A DNA stretch of 64,000 nucleotides, taken from assembly GCA_002503985.1 (NCBI GenBank), contig DASW01000001.1:48113-112112 (forward strand), read 5' to 3'. The stretch is from Thermoplasmata archaeon UBA61. GTDB taxonomy: Archaea; Thermoplasmatota; Thermoplasmata; Lutacidiplasmatales; UBA184. Made by a program: the position numbers and the translations under genes. The first letter of the stretch is position 1. Each line of letters starts with the position of its first letter. Under the pieces are notes generated by a model. It was not told the DNA's origin. It saw only the letters and a program-made list of their open reading frames with translations, and made no database searches. Shown piece after piece: positions 35,824 to 45,575 of the stretch.

Positions 35824-36380
35824 GCCGCGCGCCGGCAACGCGTGCGCCCCGGATTTCGGAGAGAGAGGTCGTCGCTACCGCCGCGACGTTCCTAAAGCAG
35901 CAGGGCTACCGAGTCTACCCGAACCCGGACTCGACCGACTACTTCGACCTCGTGGCACGTCGCGGGGACGAGGTCGGCCTCGTCGAGGCGAAGGTCTCCG
36001 GGAGCCGCGCGGTGCTCGTGCAGGCGCTCAAGCGACGAGCGTGGGGCGACTGGGTCGCGGTCGTCCTGCCGTCCGAGAGGGCCGCGGCCCGGCTCGCGGC
36101 CCGCACGGACGGAACGAGAGCCTCCCGGGTCGGGGTGTGGGCCACCCACGAGGGCACCGTCCGGGTCGTTCGCGCGGCCGGTCCGTGGGTCCGCCCCGGC
36201 GAGGAGGACCCGTTCTCTGACCTTCGGGTTCGATTCCGGTCCGTCCTCGACCGCATCGATTCCGGGGACCTCCCGCCCGACGTACGATGGGCGGGCGTGG
36301 TGCGGGAGGTCCGAAGGGCCTCGGGCGGGCGGGGGTTCGCGGAGTGGCGTCTCGACGAACCGGTCGAGCGCGACCGCTGA
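35820..36380 (+). CDS. PD-(D/E)XK-like nuclease in the mutSL operon
   Basis: 186 residues. The N-terminal half reads as a restriction-endonuclease-like fold: an opening helix (EREVVATAATFLKQQGYRV), then TDYFDLVARRGDEVGLVEAKVSG, where an Asp is followed by E-A-K, the pattern of PD-(D/E)XK nucleases. No known family name comes to mind. The C-terminal half is Arg-rich. TTG start overlapping the mutL stop, so it is coupled with mismatch repair and could act there; that role is inference. Confidence 0.72.
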   Translation: MSRAPATRAPRISEREVVATAATFLKQQGYRVYPNPDSTDYFDLVARRGDEVGLVEAKVSGSRAVLVQALKRRAWGDWVAVVLPSERAAARLAARTDGTRASRVGVWATHEGTVRVVRAAGPWVRPGEEDPFSDLRVRFRSVLDRIDSGDLPPDVRWAGVVREVRRASGGRGFAEWRLDEPVERDR

Positions 36381-36398
36381 CGGGCCGTCGGCCCGCCG

Positions 36399-37568
36399 TT
36401 ACCCTGCTTTCGGGGAGACCGCTTCGCTGAGCGCGGCCGCGACTCGCTCCGGAAGGAACGCCTGCGCGAACCGGGTCGCGGCTTGGCCGACCTCTTTCCG
36501 CACCACCGGGTCGGCGAGCAGCTCCGCGAGCGCCGAGGCAAGGTCTCCCGGGTCGTCGCTCGCCGCGACGTGTACACCGCCCGCCGGCTCGACAGCGAGG
36601 CGCGCGCTCGGCAGCACGATCGGCGGGACGGCGGCCCGGGCCGCGAGGACCACCCCCGGGTCGAAACCGGGAACGCGTCGAGCGAAGACGGCCACGTCCG
36701 CGCTCGCGAGCGCGTCCGCCAGCGTGTCCGCACGACGGGCCGGCAGCACGATCACCCCCGGGTCCGATGGGGCGGGAGCACCGCACAGCACGAGGCGGAC
36801 GCCCGGGAAGAACGGACGGACCCGGCGGAACGCTTCGAGGACCCGGTCGACCCCGCTCGACGCCGGGGCCTCGAAGGCCGCCGGCGCGACCACGACCGGC
36901 ACGTCCGGCGGGATCCGAAGGTCGTGGCGCGAGGACTCCCGGGTCGGGAGCGGAGGTAGCAGAGGCACGGCCGGAGGCAGCGCCACGAGCTTTCCATCGA
37001 CGACCCCGTACTCCTCGGTCAGGGACTTGGCCACCTCCTTCGCGTCGTAGAAGACACGGTCGGCCTCGTCCAGGGCCGCCCGCTCGAGGCGACGGACCGA
37101 CCGACGGTCGCGCCACGTATCGAGTCGGTCGACGAACCCGGTCGACGAAAGTCCCTGCCGCTCTCCTTCGAAGGCCTGCAGCTCGAGCGCCCGCGCGAAC
37201 CCTGCGACCAGAGGCGGGCCTCGCCTCAGCCGCCGGGCGCCGAGCGAGCCGAGACCGAGCGGGTCGCGGAGCACGAGGTCGAGCGGCTTCCTTAGGCGAC
37301 GGCCCGCAGCACTGGCGAACTCCGCCGGCTCGACAGGGCCTCCCGGCCGGCGCAACGGGATCTCCACGGGGATGGCGGTGACCCCGGGCGGGACCGGGCC
37401 GGTGCCCGACCCAGGCAAGTGGAGCACGCGCACATCGTCCCCCCGGGCCGCGAGCGCGGCCGCGAGGGCCCAGGCGCTCGCCGATGGTTCGTACGGGTCA
37501 AGAGGGGGCGGACCCACGGTCACGACGTCCACCGTGCGCCCCGGCATCCGCGGTCGGAGCGAGCTCAT
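36399..37568 (-). CDS. Glycosyltransferase, GT-B (family 4-like)
   Basis: 389 residues with two Rossmann halves. The N-terminal half has VDVVTVGPPPLDPYEPSASA and an RGDDVRVLHLP strand. The C-terminal half has VPVVVAPAAFEAP, VRLVLCGAPAP and a GFDPGVVLAARAA that stands where the donor-binding E-x7-E normally lies, but acidic residues are sparse, so the activity may be altered. It converges with the mutSL nuclease gene and could act in glycan building. Confidence 0.72.
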   Translation of the reverse strand: MSSLRPRMPGRTVDVVTVGPPPLDPYEPSASAWALAAALAARGDDVRVLHLPGSGTGPVPPGVTAIPVEIPLRRPGGPVEPAEFASAAGRRLRKPLDLVLRDPLGLGSLGARRLRRGPPLVAGFARALELQAFEGERQGLSSTGFVDRLDTWRDRRSVRRLERAALDEADRVFYDAKEVAKSLTEEYGVVDGKLVALPPAVPLLPPLPTRESSRHDLRIPPDVPVVVAPAAFEAPASSGVDRVLEAFRRVRPFFPGVRLVLCGAPAPSDPGVIVLPARRADTLADALASADVAVFARRVPGFDPGVVLAARAAVPPIVLPSARLAVEPAGGVHVAASDDPGDLASALAELLADPVVRKEVGQAATRFAQAFLPERVAAALSEAVSPKAG

Positions 37569-37598
37569 AGCGAAAAGGGTTCCGGCGGAGGGCGTTGC

Positions 37599-39101
37599 TT
37601 ACCCTGAGAGGCCCAGACGCCGACCGAACGAGTGGCCGCCCATCCCGGTCGGCGCGTCGTACCCCATCCCATCGAGGATGGTCGGCGCGACGTCCACGAG
37701 GTCGAGCGTGCTCACCGTCGTATCGGGTCGGATGTCGTCCCCGGCGGCGATCAGGATGCCGTTCATCCGGTGGGTGCCCGTCCCGCAGAAGTAGTCGGGG
37801 CGCTGCCGGATGAGCGCGTCCGGGTACCCAAAGTCCATCCGCGGCTCGGTGTTCATCCCGTCGACGCGGATGAGCAGCGCCGGAGCGTGCGAGAGGTTTC
37901 GGCCGCGGTAGATCGTCCGCGGGTCCATCACCTCGATGTGCGCGTCGGGGTACGCCTCGAGCCGCTTACGGATCTGGGCGCGGATCGCGTCGCGGCGCTC
38001 GGGGGTGAGATGGGGGTTGTTCGGGTTGAAGTAGATCCCCTCGGGGACCGGGTAGGAAAACGCGACGGTGCGCTCCCAGTCGATCCGCTTCGAGAACTGC
38101 TCGAACGAGGTCCCTCCGCCCAGCCACTCCGCGAGCTGGGCTCGCCGGCCGTCCCGGACGAACTCGACCAGCGGGCGCATCGCGCGTCGGGCCAGTCGGT
38201 TCTTCTGACCCTGGAGCATGAGGCGGCCGAGGAGCTTGCGGCGGCCGAAGTCCCCGCGGCCCCGGAAGACCAGGAACTTCTCCTCGGCGAGCCACCGGTT
38301 GGTGAGGAAGTCCGACTGGATCGGGCCGTGGCCGTGGTCGGAGATGACGAGCGTCACGGCCGGGCCTCCCCCGGCACGGAACGCGTGGTCGACCTGCTCG
38401 CACGACCGGTCGACCGTGCGCCAGAACTGGAGAAGGTCCGCGGGCATCTCCGACACCGGCTGGCTCATCTCGGTCCAATGCTGGTGCTCGAGCCGGTCGG
38501 TCTCTCGGAACAGCGCGAACAGGAAGCCGGGCTTGTGGCGCTCGGCGAGGGTCGCCGCGACCTTGCCCCGCTGCTCCACCGCCCGGGTCGCTTCCGCGAT
38601 CCACTGGGCCCGCTCGGCCTCCTTGTAGGCCGGGAGCTCGCGCGGGTACTCCTCTCCGATCGTCTCGTGGATCTCATTGCGCAGGGCCACGGGATACGTG
38701 TCGTGAGTACCGGTGAACATGCCGGGGACCACGAACCCATGGATGGGGTAGGCCGTCCGGAACGGGAAGTTGAGCACGCCCACCTTCACGCCGACGCGCG
38801 AGAGCGTGTCCCAGAACGCCTCGGCCGGGCGGAACGTTTGGACGAGCTTCGAGTGACCGGGCCCTCCATCGGGCTCGGTGAACCCGAAGATCCCGAGCTC
38901 GCCCGGGTCCTTGCCCGTGGCGAACGAGTACCAGGCGGGGATCGTCTTCGCGGGGTAGACCGAGCGCAGCGGCGCGCGAACGCCCCGGTGCACGAGCGAC
39001 TTCAGGAACGGGAGCTCCCCCGCCGCCATGAGGGGGTCGAGAAGGTCGAAGGTCCCCCCGTCGAGACCTAGAACCAGGAACCTACGGTATGGATGTCCCA
39101 T
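37599..39101 (-). CDS. Alkaline phosphatase superfamily phosphodiesterase
   Basis: 500 residues of the type I phosphodiesterase/nucleotide pyrophosphatase group: FLVLGLDGGTFDLLDPL with the first metal Asp, then AKTIPAWYSFATGKDPGELG with the nucleophilic Thr, the second metal site TLVISDHGHGP, and a final CGTGTHRMNGILIAAG. The substrate is unknown; relatives act on nucleotide sugars, phospholipids or lipid-linked glycans. No signal peptide is seen. Confidence 0.87.
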   Translation of the reverse strand: MGHPYRRFLVLGLDGGTFDLLDPLMAAGELPFLKSLVHRGVRAPLRSVYPAKTIPAWYSFATGKDPGELGIFGFTEPDGGPGHSKLVQTFRPAEAFWDTLSRVGVKVGVLNFPFRTAYPIHGFVVPGMFTGTHDTYPVALRNEIHETIGEEYPRELPAYKEAERAQWIAEATRAVEQRGKVAATLAERHKPGFLFALFRETDRLEHQHWTEMSQPVSEMPADLLQFWRTVDRSCEQVDHAFRAGGGPAVTLVISDHGHGPIQSDFLTNRWLAEEKFLVFRGRGDFGRRKLLGRLMLQGQKNRLARRAMRPLVEFVRDGRRAQLAEWLGGGTSFEQFSKRIDWERTVAFSYPVPEGIYFNPNNPHLTPERRDAIRAQIRKRLEAYPDAHIEVMDPRTIYRGRNLSHAPALLIRVDGMNTEPRMDFGYPDALIRQRPDYFCGTGTHRMNGILIAAGDDIRPDTTVSTLDLVDVAPTILDGMGYDAPTGMGGHSFGRRLGLSG

Positions 39102-39144
39102 TCAAAGCCCTCCAAGCGGGGGTCAGTCCCAATGACCCCGGAGC

Positions 39145-39155
39145 GTCTATAAAGG
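39145..39155 (-). promoter_or_regulatory. TATA box for the phosphodiesterase gene
   Basis: Minus-strand CCTTTATAGAC, about 45 bases before ATG 39101. Confidence 0.5.
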
Positions 39156-39204
39156 GTTTCGTCCCGCGAACCACCCGCTTTCGAGGGAAACGACGCCCGG
39201 TCGT

Positions 39205-41109
39205 TCAGATAAGTCGAATTGCCTCGAGGTTGAACGGCGCCCGGGATTCGACGTTGAAGCGCTTGTGGAGGCTCGACGCGAGGTCGAGGATGCGCGACTC
39301 CTCGCCGTGGTTCAGGATGATGCGCTGCGGTCTCGGGTCGAGCGAGGCGACGAAGTTCATGAGCTGGACCCGGTCGGAGTGGCCCGAGAACCCTTCGATG
39401 GTCGCGACCTCGAGCTTGACGGGGACCGACGCCTGGCGCGACCCGTCGAAGAACGTCGCCTCGCTCACGCCCCGCTGGAGGCGGTTCCCGAACGTCCCCT
39501 CGGCCTGGTAGCCGACGAAGAGGAGCCCGTTCTTCTCGTCGGGCGCCCACGCCCGGAAGTACTCCATCACCGGCCCACCGCTCATCATGCCGGACGTGGC
39601 CAGGATGATCGAGGGCTCCTTCGAGTCGAGGACGGTCGAGCGCATCGATTGGGAATCGATGCGATGGAAGACGTCCGAGAGGAACGGGTTGTCGCCCTGC
39701 TGGAAGATCTGCGTCCGCAGCTGGCTGTTCAGGTACTCCGGGTACGCGGTGTGGATCGCCGTCGCCTCGAAGATCATCCCGTCGAGGTAGACCGGCACCC
39801 GGGGGACCTTCCCCTCGCGCATCTTCTCCTCGAGGACGAGCATGACCTCCTGGGAACGCCCAACCGCGAAGACCGGTACGATGAGCTTGCCGCCCCGCGC
39901 GAGGACCTTGTTCGTGAGCGAGCTGAAGTCCTCGGTCGCCTGCTGGCGGCTCGGCTGCACGTTCCGGTACCCTCCGTACGTCGACTCGAGGACGAGGGTC
40001 TCGAGCCGGGGGAACCGGTTCGTCGCGGGGTTGAACAGCCAGCTCCGCTCGAACTTGATGTCCCCGGAGTAGGCGAGGTTGTGGTCGCCTTCGCCGAGGT
40101 GGAAGTGGCAGATCGAAGACCCTAGGATGTGCCCGGCGTTGTGCATGGTGAGGCGGATGTCCGGAGCGATGTCGGTCGTCTCGCCCCAGCGCAGGGGGAT
40201 CGTTCGCGTCACGAGGTCCCGGACGTTCGACGAGTCGTAGAGGGCCTTGCGCGCCTCTTGGTTGACGACCTTGATCGCGTCGAGGAGCATGAGGGTCATC
40301 AGGTCGCGCGTCGGGGCCGTGCAGTAGATCGGCCCTTTGTACCCGTACTTGAGCAGCACGGGGACGAGACCGCAGTGGTCCAGGTGAGCGTGGGTGACGA
40401 CCACCGCATCGAGCGAGTCGAGCGGCAGGAGCTCGGGGGCGTTGAAGAACGGGGTGCGGTCCGACCCGGGGTCGATCCCGCAGTCGATGAGCACCTTCGA
40501 GTTCTGGGTGGTGAGGAGGTGGGCGCTCCGCCCCACCTCGCGGTACCCTCCGAGCGCCGTGCTGCGGGCCCAGAGCTTCTCGGGGAGCGGGTCCCGGGCG
40601 ATCCGGATCCCGACCTTCTTGAGGAAGGTCCGTCGGTCATCGAACGAGTTGCGAAGGTGGATGCGCACCTCTTCGACCGTCTTCGAGGGGATGGGGGGCG
40701 TTCGGACGACGGTCGGCACCCAGCCGATCTGTTTCTTGAGGTCGTTAAGGACCGAGCCCCCTCGGCCGATCGCGGCCCCCGGGCTCGCGGCCTCGATCGT
40801 TACCTCGCCCGTCTCGGGCTCGAAGAACAGCTGGGCGATCTCGGCCTCGGGCGGGATGAGGGCGCGGATCGCCTTCTCGGCCTCCTTGGGGTCGATGAGC
40901 GTCGCGGGGTCGGACCGGACGACCACCCGTCGGTGGAGGCGCTGGGCGACCTGGCGAAGATAGTCGCCCCCGGAAAGGAACGCGTCGAGCTGCTTCGTGT
41001 AGACCACGACGTGCGGGCCTTCCAGCTCGATGTCGCTGACCTCGATGGTTTCCGGCAGCACTTCGCGAAGCGCTTCCCGGGTTTGCTCTATGAGCGATTC
41101 GAAACTCAT
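39205..41109 (-). CDS. aCPSF1, beta-CASP ribonuclease
   Basis: 634 residues with two N-terminal KH domains (about 1-140; the second shows GAAIGRGGSVLNDLKKQIGW), an MBL domain with VVVTHAHLDHCGL near 240, a beta-CASP insert, and a late SGHSDR and ILNHGEES. Archaeal aCPSF1 (FttA) cuts nascent RNA and drives transcription termination genome-wide. It has the usual length and all metal motifs. Relatives are found in nearly all archaea. Confidence 0.96.
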   Translation of the reverse strand: MSFESLIEQTREALREVLPETIEVSDIELEGPHVVVYTKQLDAFLSGGDYLRQVAQRLHRRVVVRSDPATLIDPKEAEKAIRALIPPEAEIAQLFFEPETGEVTIEAASPGAAIGRGGSVLNDLKKQIGWVPTVVRTPPIPSKTVEEVRIHLRNSFDDRRTFLKKVGIRIARDPLPEKLWARSTALGGYREVGRSAHLLTTQNSKVLIDCGIDPGSDRTPFFNAPELLPLDSLDAVVVTHAHLDHCGLVPVLLKYGYKGPIYCTAPTRDLMTLMLLDAIKVVNQEARKALYDSSNVRDLVTRTIPLRWGETTDIAPDIRLTMHNAGHILGSSICHFHLGEGDHNLAYSGDIKFERSWLFNPATNRFPRLETLVLESTYGGYRNVQPSRQQATEDFSSLTNKVLARGGKLIVPVFAVGRSQEVMLVLEEKMREGKVPRVPVYLDGMIFEATAIHTAYPEYLNSQLRTQIFQQGDNPFLSDVFHRIDSQSMRSTVLDSKEPSIILATSGMMSGGPVMEYFRAWAPDEKNGLLFVGYQAEGTFGNRLQRGVSEATFFDGSRQASVPVKLEVATIEGFSGHSDRVQLMNFVASLDPRPQRIILNHGEESRILDLASSLHKRFNVESRAPFNLEAIRLI

Positions 41110-41173
41110 CCTTCGATGAACGGAATGGGTTGGCGCAGAAAGGGTTCCGAAGGCCGCCCGGGCCCGTAAATCC

Positions 41174-41848
41174 TTACGGAAGAACAGGAGGCAGCGGTAT
41201 CTTGAGTGCCTTCAGACGTTTATTAATTTCGTCCTCGGACAATTCTCGGTATTCCTTGGGCGTGATGATGTGGACGAGGTAGCCGTCCCCGCTCGCACTG
41301 TCCCGCTTCATCGCCGCCGTGAGGCCCCGGAGCGCGAGGTCGACCGCGTCGGCGGTCGACATCTCCCGGGAGTAGCCCTCCTCGAGGAGACCGTAGGCGA
41401 TCGTGGAACCGGAGCCGACCGAGACATACCGGTCCTCGATGCAGCCCCCCGCCGGGTCGACCGAGAAGACGTGCGAGCCCTTGCCGTCGACGCCGCCGAG
41501 GATGAGCCAGGCGTAGTAGGGGTAGTAGCGGTTCCCGCTCAGGATGTTCGCGAGCAGCGTCGCCGCGCCCTCCGCGGTCAGCGGAGCGCTGCGGCGCAGC
41601 CGGTAGAGGGAGACCTCGGCCTTGAGGTAGCGCGCGAGGACCTGGGCGTCGCCGACCAGCCCCGCGATCGTGATCCCAATGTTCTCGTCGATCTTGAACA
41701 GCTTCTGGGTCTGCTTGTTGGAAATGAAGCTTCCCGCGGTGGCCCGGCGCTCGGTGGCCAGGACGACCCCGTCCTTGCAGACGATTCCGATCGTCGTGGT
41801 GCCCTTCAGGAGGCGCTCCTCGTCGGCCGAGCTGATCACACTTTGCAT
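41174..41848 (-). CDS. psmB: Proteasome beta subunit
   Basis: 224 residues. A propeptide of 16 residues ends in Gly before Thr17, which becomes the catalytic Thr1 of the TTTIGIVCKDGV start. The body (TIAGLVGDAQVLARYLKAE, SVGSGSTIAYGLLEE) matches archaeal 20S beta subunits. ATG 41848 is chosen because a GGAGGT lies six bases before it; the ATG-free extension to 41866 is rejected. It degrades proteins fed by an unfoldase such as the Cdc48 at 21.8 kb. Confidence 0.96.
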   Translation of the reverse strand: MQSVISSADEERLLKGTTTIGIVCKDGVVLATERRATAGSFISNKQTQKLFKIDENIGITIAGLVGDAQVLARYLKAEVSLYRLRRSAPLTAEGAATLLANILSGNRYYPYYAWLILGGVDGKGSHVFSVDPAGGCIEDRYVSVGSGSTIAYGLLEEGYSREMSTADAVDLALRGLTAAMKRDSASGDGYLVHIITPKEYRELSEDEINKRLKALKIPLPPVLP

Positions 41849-41895
41849 CGTCGTACCTCCGGTCACCCGGAATGTGCGACGGCGGACCCGAGGTC

Positions 41896-41907
41896 GCTAT
41901 ATAAGGG
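41896..41907 (-). promoter_or_regulatory. TATA box for psmB
   Basis: Minus-strand CCCTTATATAGC, about 50 bases before ATG 41848. One of the clearest TATA boxes in the window. Confidence 0.65.
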
Positions 41908-42037
41908 CTCACGCAGCGATTACGCCGGCATCACCGAGGCACCCGGTCGCGACAGCGCGGGGGGTCGTTCCTCGGTATGTGCAGTCCGGAGAACGGCACT
42001 CATTAAAACCCCGGCTTAGATAGACCCGGGGCTTCCT

Positions 42038-43720
42038 ATGTTGCGTCACGAAGTCGTAGTGGTGGGCGCGGGTCTCGCCGGTCAGCGCGCGGCCCTCGCG
42101 GCGGTCCAGGCCGGGAGGGACGTCGCCATCGTCACGAAGCTGCACCCGCTTAGGTCGCATTCGGGGGCGGCGCAAGGCGGCATCAACGCGGCGATCGGCG
42201 TGAACGACTCGATCGACGCGCACATCTTCGACACGGTCAAGGGGTCCGACTACCTCGGCGACCAGGACGCGATCGAGTTCTTCTGCAAAGAGGCCGGCCC
42301 GACGGTCATCGAGATGGAGCATTTCGGCACCATCTTCAGCCGGACCGACGACGGTTCGCTCGCCCAGCGGCCGTTCGGGGGCGCGGGGTTCCCGCGCACG
42401 GTCTACGCCGCCGACCGGACCGGGCTCGCGCTGCTGCAGGGATTGTGGGAGCAGCTCGGTAGCCAGCGGTTCACGCTCTACGAGGAGTGGGAGCTGGCCC
42501 GGGTCGTCGTGCGCGAAGGTCGGGTCCAGGGGATCGTCGCTCTCGACAAGAAGACCGGTGAGTTCCAGCAGGTGGCGGCGAAGGCCGTCATCATCGCCAC
42601 CGGCGGAGCCGGTCGGATCTACGGCCGGTCGACGAACGCCCACAGCTGCACCGGGGACGGGGCCGCCGCGGCCTACAACGCGGGGGCGTTCCTGAAGGAC
42701 ATGGAGTTCGTCCAGTTCCACCCGACCGCGCTCCTCGAAGGCGGCATCCTCGTCACCGAGGGCGCCCGCGGCGAGGGCGGGATCCTGAAGAACGCCTCGG
42801 GGGAGCGGTTCATGACGAAGTACGCCCCGAAGGTCCTCGAGCTCGCGTCCCGGGACGTGGTCGCGCGGGCGATCACGACCGAGATCCTCGAGGGACGGGG
42901 ATTCACCGGGCCGTACGGCCCGTACGTCCACCTCGAGCTGATGCATCTCGGCAAGGAGAAGATCGAGAGCCGCCTTCAGGAGATCTGCGACCTCTGCCGG
43001 TCGTTCGCCGGGATGGACCCGGTGACCGACCCGATCCCGATCTCGCCGGCCCAGCACTACATGATGGGCGGGGTCGGCACGAACATCCCGGGGGAGACGA
43101 ACGTGCCCGGCCTGTACGCCGCGGGCGAGGCGGCGTGCGTCTCGATCCACGGGGCGAACCGCCTCGGCGGCAACTCGCTCATGGAGACCCTCGTCTTCGG
43201 GAAATCCGCCGGTGCGGCGGCCGCCGCGTACGCGGCGAAGGCCCCCGCGACCACGTTGCAACCGAGCGACCTCGACGAGGTCACGGCCACGTACCGGACC
43301 TGGTTCGGTCGGACGGACGGGGAGGACCCGAGCGCGATCCGGACCGAGCTTCAGCAGACGATGGACCGCTACGTGAACCTCTTCCGGATCGAAGCGGACC
43401 TCACCGAGGGGCTTCGACGGGTCCGGGCCGTCAAAGAACGGTTCTCCCGGGTGCGCGTGGTGGACCAGTCGAAGGTGTTCAACATCAACCTCTCGGACGC
43501 CATCGAGACCGAGCACATGATCGACCTCGCCGAGGTCATCATCGTGGGCGCGATCGCCCGGACGGAGAGCCGGGGAGCCCACTTCCGCAAGGACTACCCC
43601 AAGCGGGACGACAAGAACTGGATGAAGCACACGCTCGCGCTCCGCACTCCGAGCGGTCCGGCCCTGTCGTATTCGCCGGTCGCGTTCACTCGCTGGGAAC
43701 CGAAGGAGAGGGTGTACTGA
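42038..43720 (+). CDS. sdhA: Succinate dehydrogenase/fumarate reductase flavoprotein
   Basis: 560 residues. FAD-binding VVVGAGLAGQRAALAA, then HSGAAQGGINAA with the flavin-linking histidine region, FVQFHPTALLEGGILVTEGARGEGG and the active-site GGVGTNIPGETNVPGLYAAGE. Oxidises succinate or reduces fumarate. It heads sdhA-sdhB-HdrB-like. The CATTAAAACC at 42001-42010 may be its TATA box. Confidence 0.96.
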   Translation: MLRHEVVVVGAGLAGQRAALAAVQAGRDVAIVTKLHPLRSHSGAAQGGINAAIGVNDSIDAHIFDTVKGSDYLGDQDAIEFFCKEAGPTVIEMEHFGTIFSRTDDGSLAQRPFGGAGFPRTVYAADRTGLALLQGLWEQLGSQRFTLYEEWELARVVVREGRVQGIVALDKKTGEFQQVAAKAVIIATGGAGRIYGRSTNAHSCTGDGAAAAYNAGAFLKDMEFVQFHPTALLEGGILVTEGARGEGGILKNASGERFMTKYAPKVLELASRDVVARAITTEILEGRGFTGPYGPYVHLELMHLGKEKIESRLQEICDLCRSFAGMDPVTDPIPISPAQHYMMGGVGTNIPGETNVPGLYAAGEAACVSIHGANRLGGNSLMETLVFGKSAGAAAAAYAAKAPATTLQPSDLDEVTATYRTWFGRTDGEDPSAIRTELQQTMDRYVNLFRIEADLTEGLRRVRAVKERFSRVRVVDQSKVFNINLSDAIETEHMIDLAEVIIVGAIARTESRGAHFRKDYPKRDDKNWMKHTLALRTPSGPALSYSPVAFTRWEPKERVY

Positions 43721-44694
43721 TGCCCGAAGAGAAGATCTCCGTACCGTTCGAGGTCTATCGGTATCAGCCGGGCAAGGACACGACCGCTCGCTACCAGAAG
43801 TACACTCTCGACCTCGTTCCCCACACCCCGATCCTGACCGCGCTGCTTCAGATCCGCGCCGAGGTCGACCCGAGCCTCGGGCTCCGCTACTCGTGCCGCA
43901 GCGCGATCTGCGGGTCGTGCGCGATGCAGATCAACTCGAAGAGCCGGCTCGCGTGCGAGACGCAGGTCGGGCCCGAGGTCGCCCGTCACGGCCGGATCGT
44001 CGTGGAGCCGATGCGCAACCAGCCGGTGATCCGGGACCTGATCGTCGACCAGAGTCGGTTCTGGGAGGAGTACAACAAGATCGAGCCTCACCTGAAGCTC
44101 GACCCCCGTCGCCCGATGCCCGAAGGGAAGGCGACCTCGATGACGCCGGCCCAGGTGGACCGGTTCAAGGAGGTCCCCCGATGCATCGCCTGCGCGGCCT
44201 GCTACTCCGCGTGCCCGGCCGCCGAGGCCGACCCTGGCTTCCCCGGTCCGATGGCGCTCGCGAAGCTCTACCGGTTCGCCGTCGACCCGCGCGACACGGC
44301 GCATGAGGAGCGGCTCCGCCGGATCCAGCCGAACGGGCTCTGGCTCTGCCTGCGCTGCCACCTGTGCACCGAGGCGTGCCCGAAGGACGTCCGACCGTCC
44401 GAGCGGATCCGCGACCTGAAGGAGATGGCGATCGCGGTCCAGGGCGCCACGGAACTGGGCTCCCGCCACGCCGTCGGGTTCAAGGAGAACCTGAAGGGCG
44501 CGGGCCAGCTCAACGAGATGAAGCTCGTCCGGGCGACGGACGGACTGCTGGGGATGGTAGGCCAGCTCGGCCAGGGGATCCGGATCTATCGGAAGAAACC
44601 CGAGATCATGAAGAAGCCGCGCAAGATCGAGGGCATGGACGAGCTCGAGAAGATCTACGCCGCTCTGGACCCACCCCCGAAGGAGGGACCATGA
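43720..44694 (+). CDS. sdhB: Succinate dehydrogenase iron-sulfur subunit
   Basis: 324 residues. The N-terminal [2Fe-2S] ferredoxin domain has [11 protein letters not shown] near 57-68. The C-terminal part carries [14 protein letters not shown] near 155 and [14 protein letters not shown] near 210, for [3Fe-4S] or [4Fe-4S] clusters. It is longer than bacterial SdhB (about 240), with about 90 extra C-terminal residues, as in archaeal forms that work with an HdrB-like partner. ATG overlaps the sdhA stop. Confidence 0.95.
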   Translation: MPEEKISVPFEVYRYQPGKDTTARYQKYTLDLVPHTPILTALLQIRAEVDPSLGLRYSCRSAICGSCAMQINSKSRLACETQVGPEVARHGRIVVEPMRNQPVIRDLIVDQSRFWEEYNKIEPHLKLDPRRPMPEGKATSMTPAQVDRFKEVPRCIACAACYSACPAAEADPGFPGPMALAKLYRFAVDPRDTAHEERLRRIQPNGLWLCLRCHLCTEACPKDVRPSERIRDLKEMAIAVQGATELGSRHAVGFKENLKGAGQLNEMKLVRATDGLLGMVGQLGQGIRIYRKKPEIMKKPRKIEGMDELEKIYAALDPPPKEGP

Positions 44695-45575
44695 GGATCG
44701 CGTACTACCCGGGTTGCATCGCGCAGGAGTCGGCGAAGGAGCTCGACATGGCGACCCGCTGGGTCTGCAAGAACCTCGGCATCGAGCTCGTCGAGTTCCC
44801 GAACTTCTCCTGCTGCGGTTCCGGGTTCATCGACGAGGCGAACGAGGTCCTGAACATCGCCATCAACGCCCGCAACCTTGCGATCGCCGAGAAGGCGGGC
44901 CTGGACGTGCTCACGATCTGCTCGACGTGCCAGGGTATGCTCACCCTCGCCAAGGTCCGCATGCAGGACCCCAAGGTGAAGGCACGGGTCGACGCGGCGC
45001 TGAAACCGATCGGGATCGAGTACAGGGGGACCGTGCAGGTGAAGCACCTCCTCAAGGTCCTCACCGAGGACATCGGGCTCCCCGCCGTGAAAGCGAAGGT
45101 GCGCCGACCGCTCCATGGAATGAAGGTGGGCGCGTTCTACGGCTGCCACCTCCTCCGCCCCGCGGACGAGATGCAGAGCGAGAGCGGGGAGGAGCCTCGC
45201 TCCTTCGAGGACCTCCTCGCGGCGATCGGCGCGACCCCGGTCGACTACCGGGGCCGGGTGATGTGCTGCGGGTTCCCGATTCAGTTCGTCAAGCCGGCCA
45301 CCGCGAGTGCGATCGCCGGCCGACAGATCCTGGACGCTAAGGCGCACGGAGCCGATGCGATGGCGACGCCCTGCCCGCTGTGCCACCTCTCGCTCGACGC
45401 CTACCAGAACAAGGCGGCGAAGGAAGTGCGCGCCCCGCTCGACATGCCGATCTTCCACCTCCCGCAGGTCGTCGCGCTCGCGCTCGGGGCATCGCCCGAG
45501 GAGCTCGGCCTCTCCCGCCACCTGGTCCGGACCGATGGCGCCCTCGCGAAGGTCAACGCGTCCGCTCCCGCGTGA
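44691..45575 (+). CDS. HdrB-like CCG-domain subunit of succinate dehydrogenase
   Basis: 294 residues with two CCG-type cysteine repeats: first YYPGC...FSCCGSG...CSTCQG, second FYGCHLLRP...VMCCGFP...CPLCH. This is the heterodisulfide reductase B fold, which can hold unusual [4Fe-4S] clusters. In Sulfolobus/Thermoplasma-type succinate dehydrogenases and in thiol:fumarate reductase such a subunit takes the place of membrane subunits C/D. It could hand electrons to a quinone or a thiol. ATG overlaps the sdhB stop (ATGA). Confidence 0.9.
   Translation: MRIAYYPGCIAQESAKELDMATRWVCKNLGIELVEFPNFSCCGSGFIDEANEVLNIAINARNLAIAEKAGLDVLTICSTCQGMLTLAKVRMQDPKVKARVDAALKPIGIEYRGTVQVKHLLKVLTEDIGLPAVKAKVRRPLHGMKVGAFYGCHLLRPADEMQSESGEEPRSFEDLLAAIGATPVDYRGRVMCCGFPIQFVKPATASAIAGRQILDAKAHGADAMATPCPLCHLSLDAYQNKAAKEVRAPLDMPIFHLPQVVALALGASPEELGLSRHLVRTDGALAKVNASAPA

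Noticed and set aside
41909..43630. 573-residue open frame on the minus strand, antisense to sdhA
   Set aside because: Shadow frame of a certain gene: Arg/Val/Asp/Leu-rich with no recognisable motif, a result of the high GC content. Many similar ones (for example 57015-58316 and 59818-61290) were left out for the same reason.
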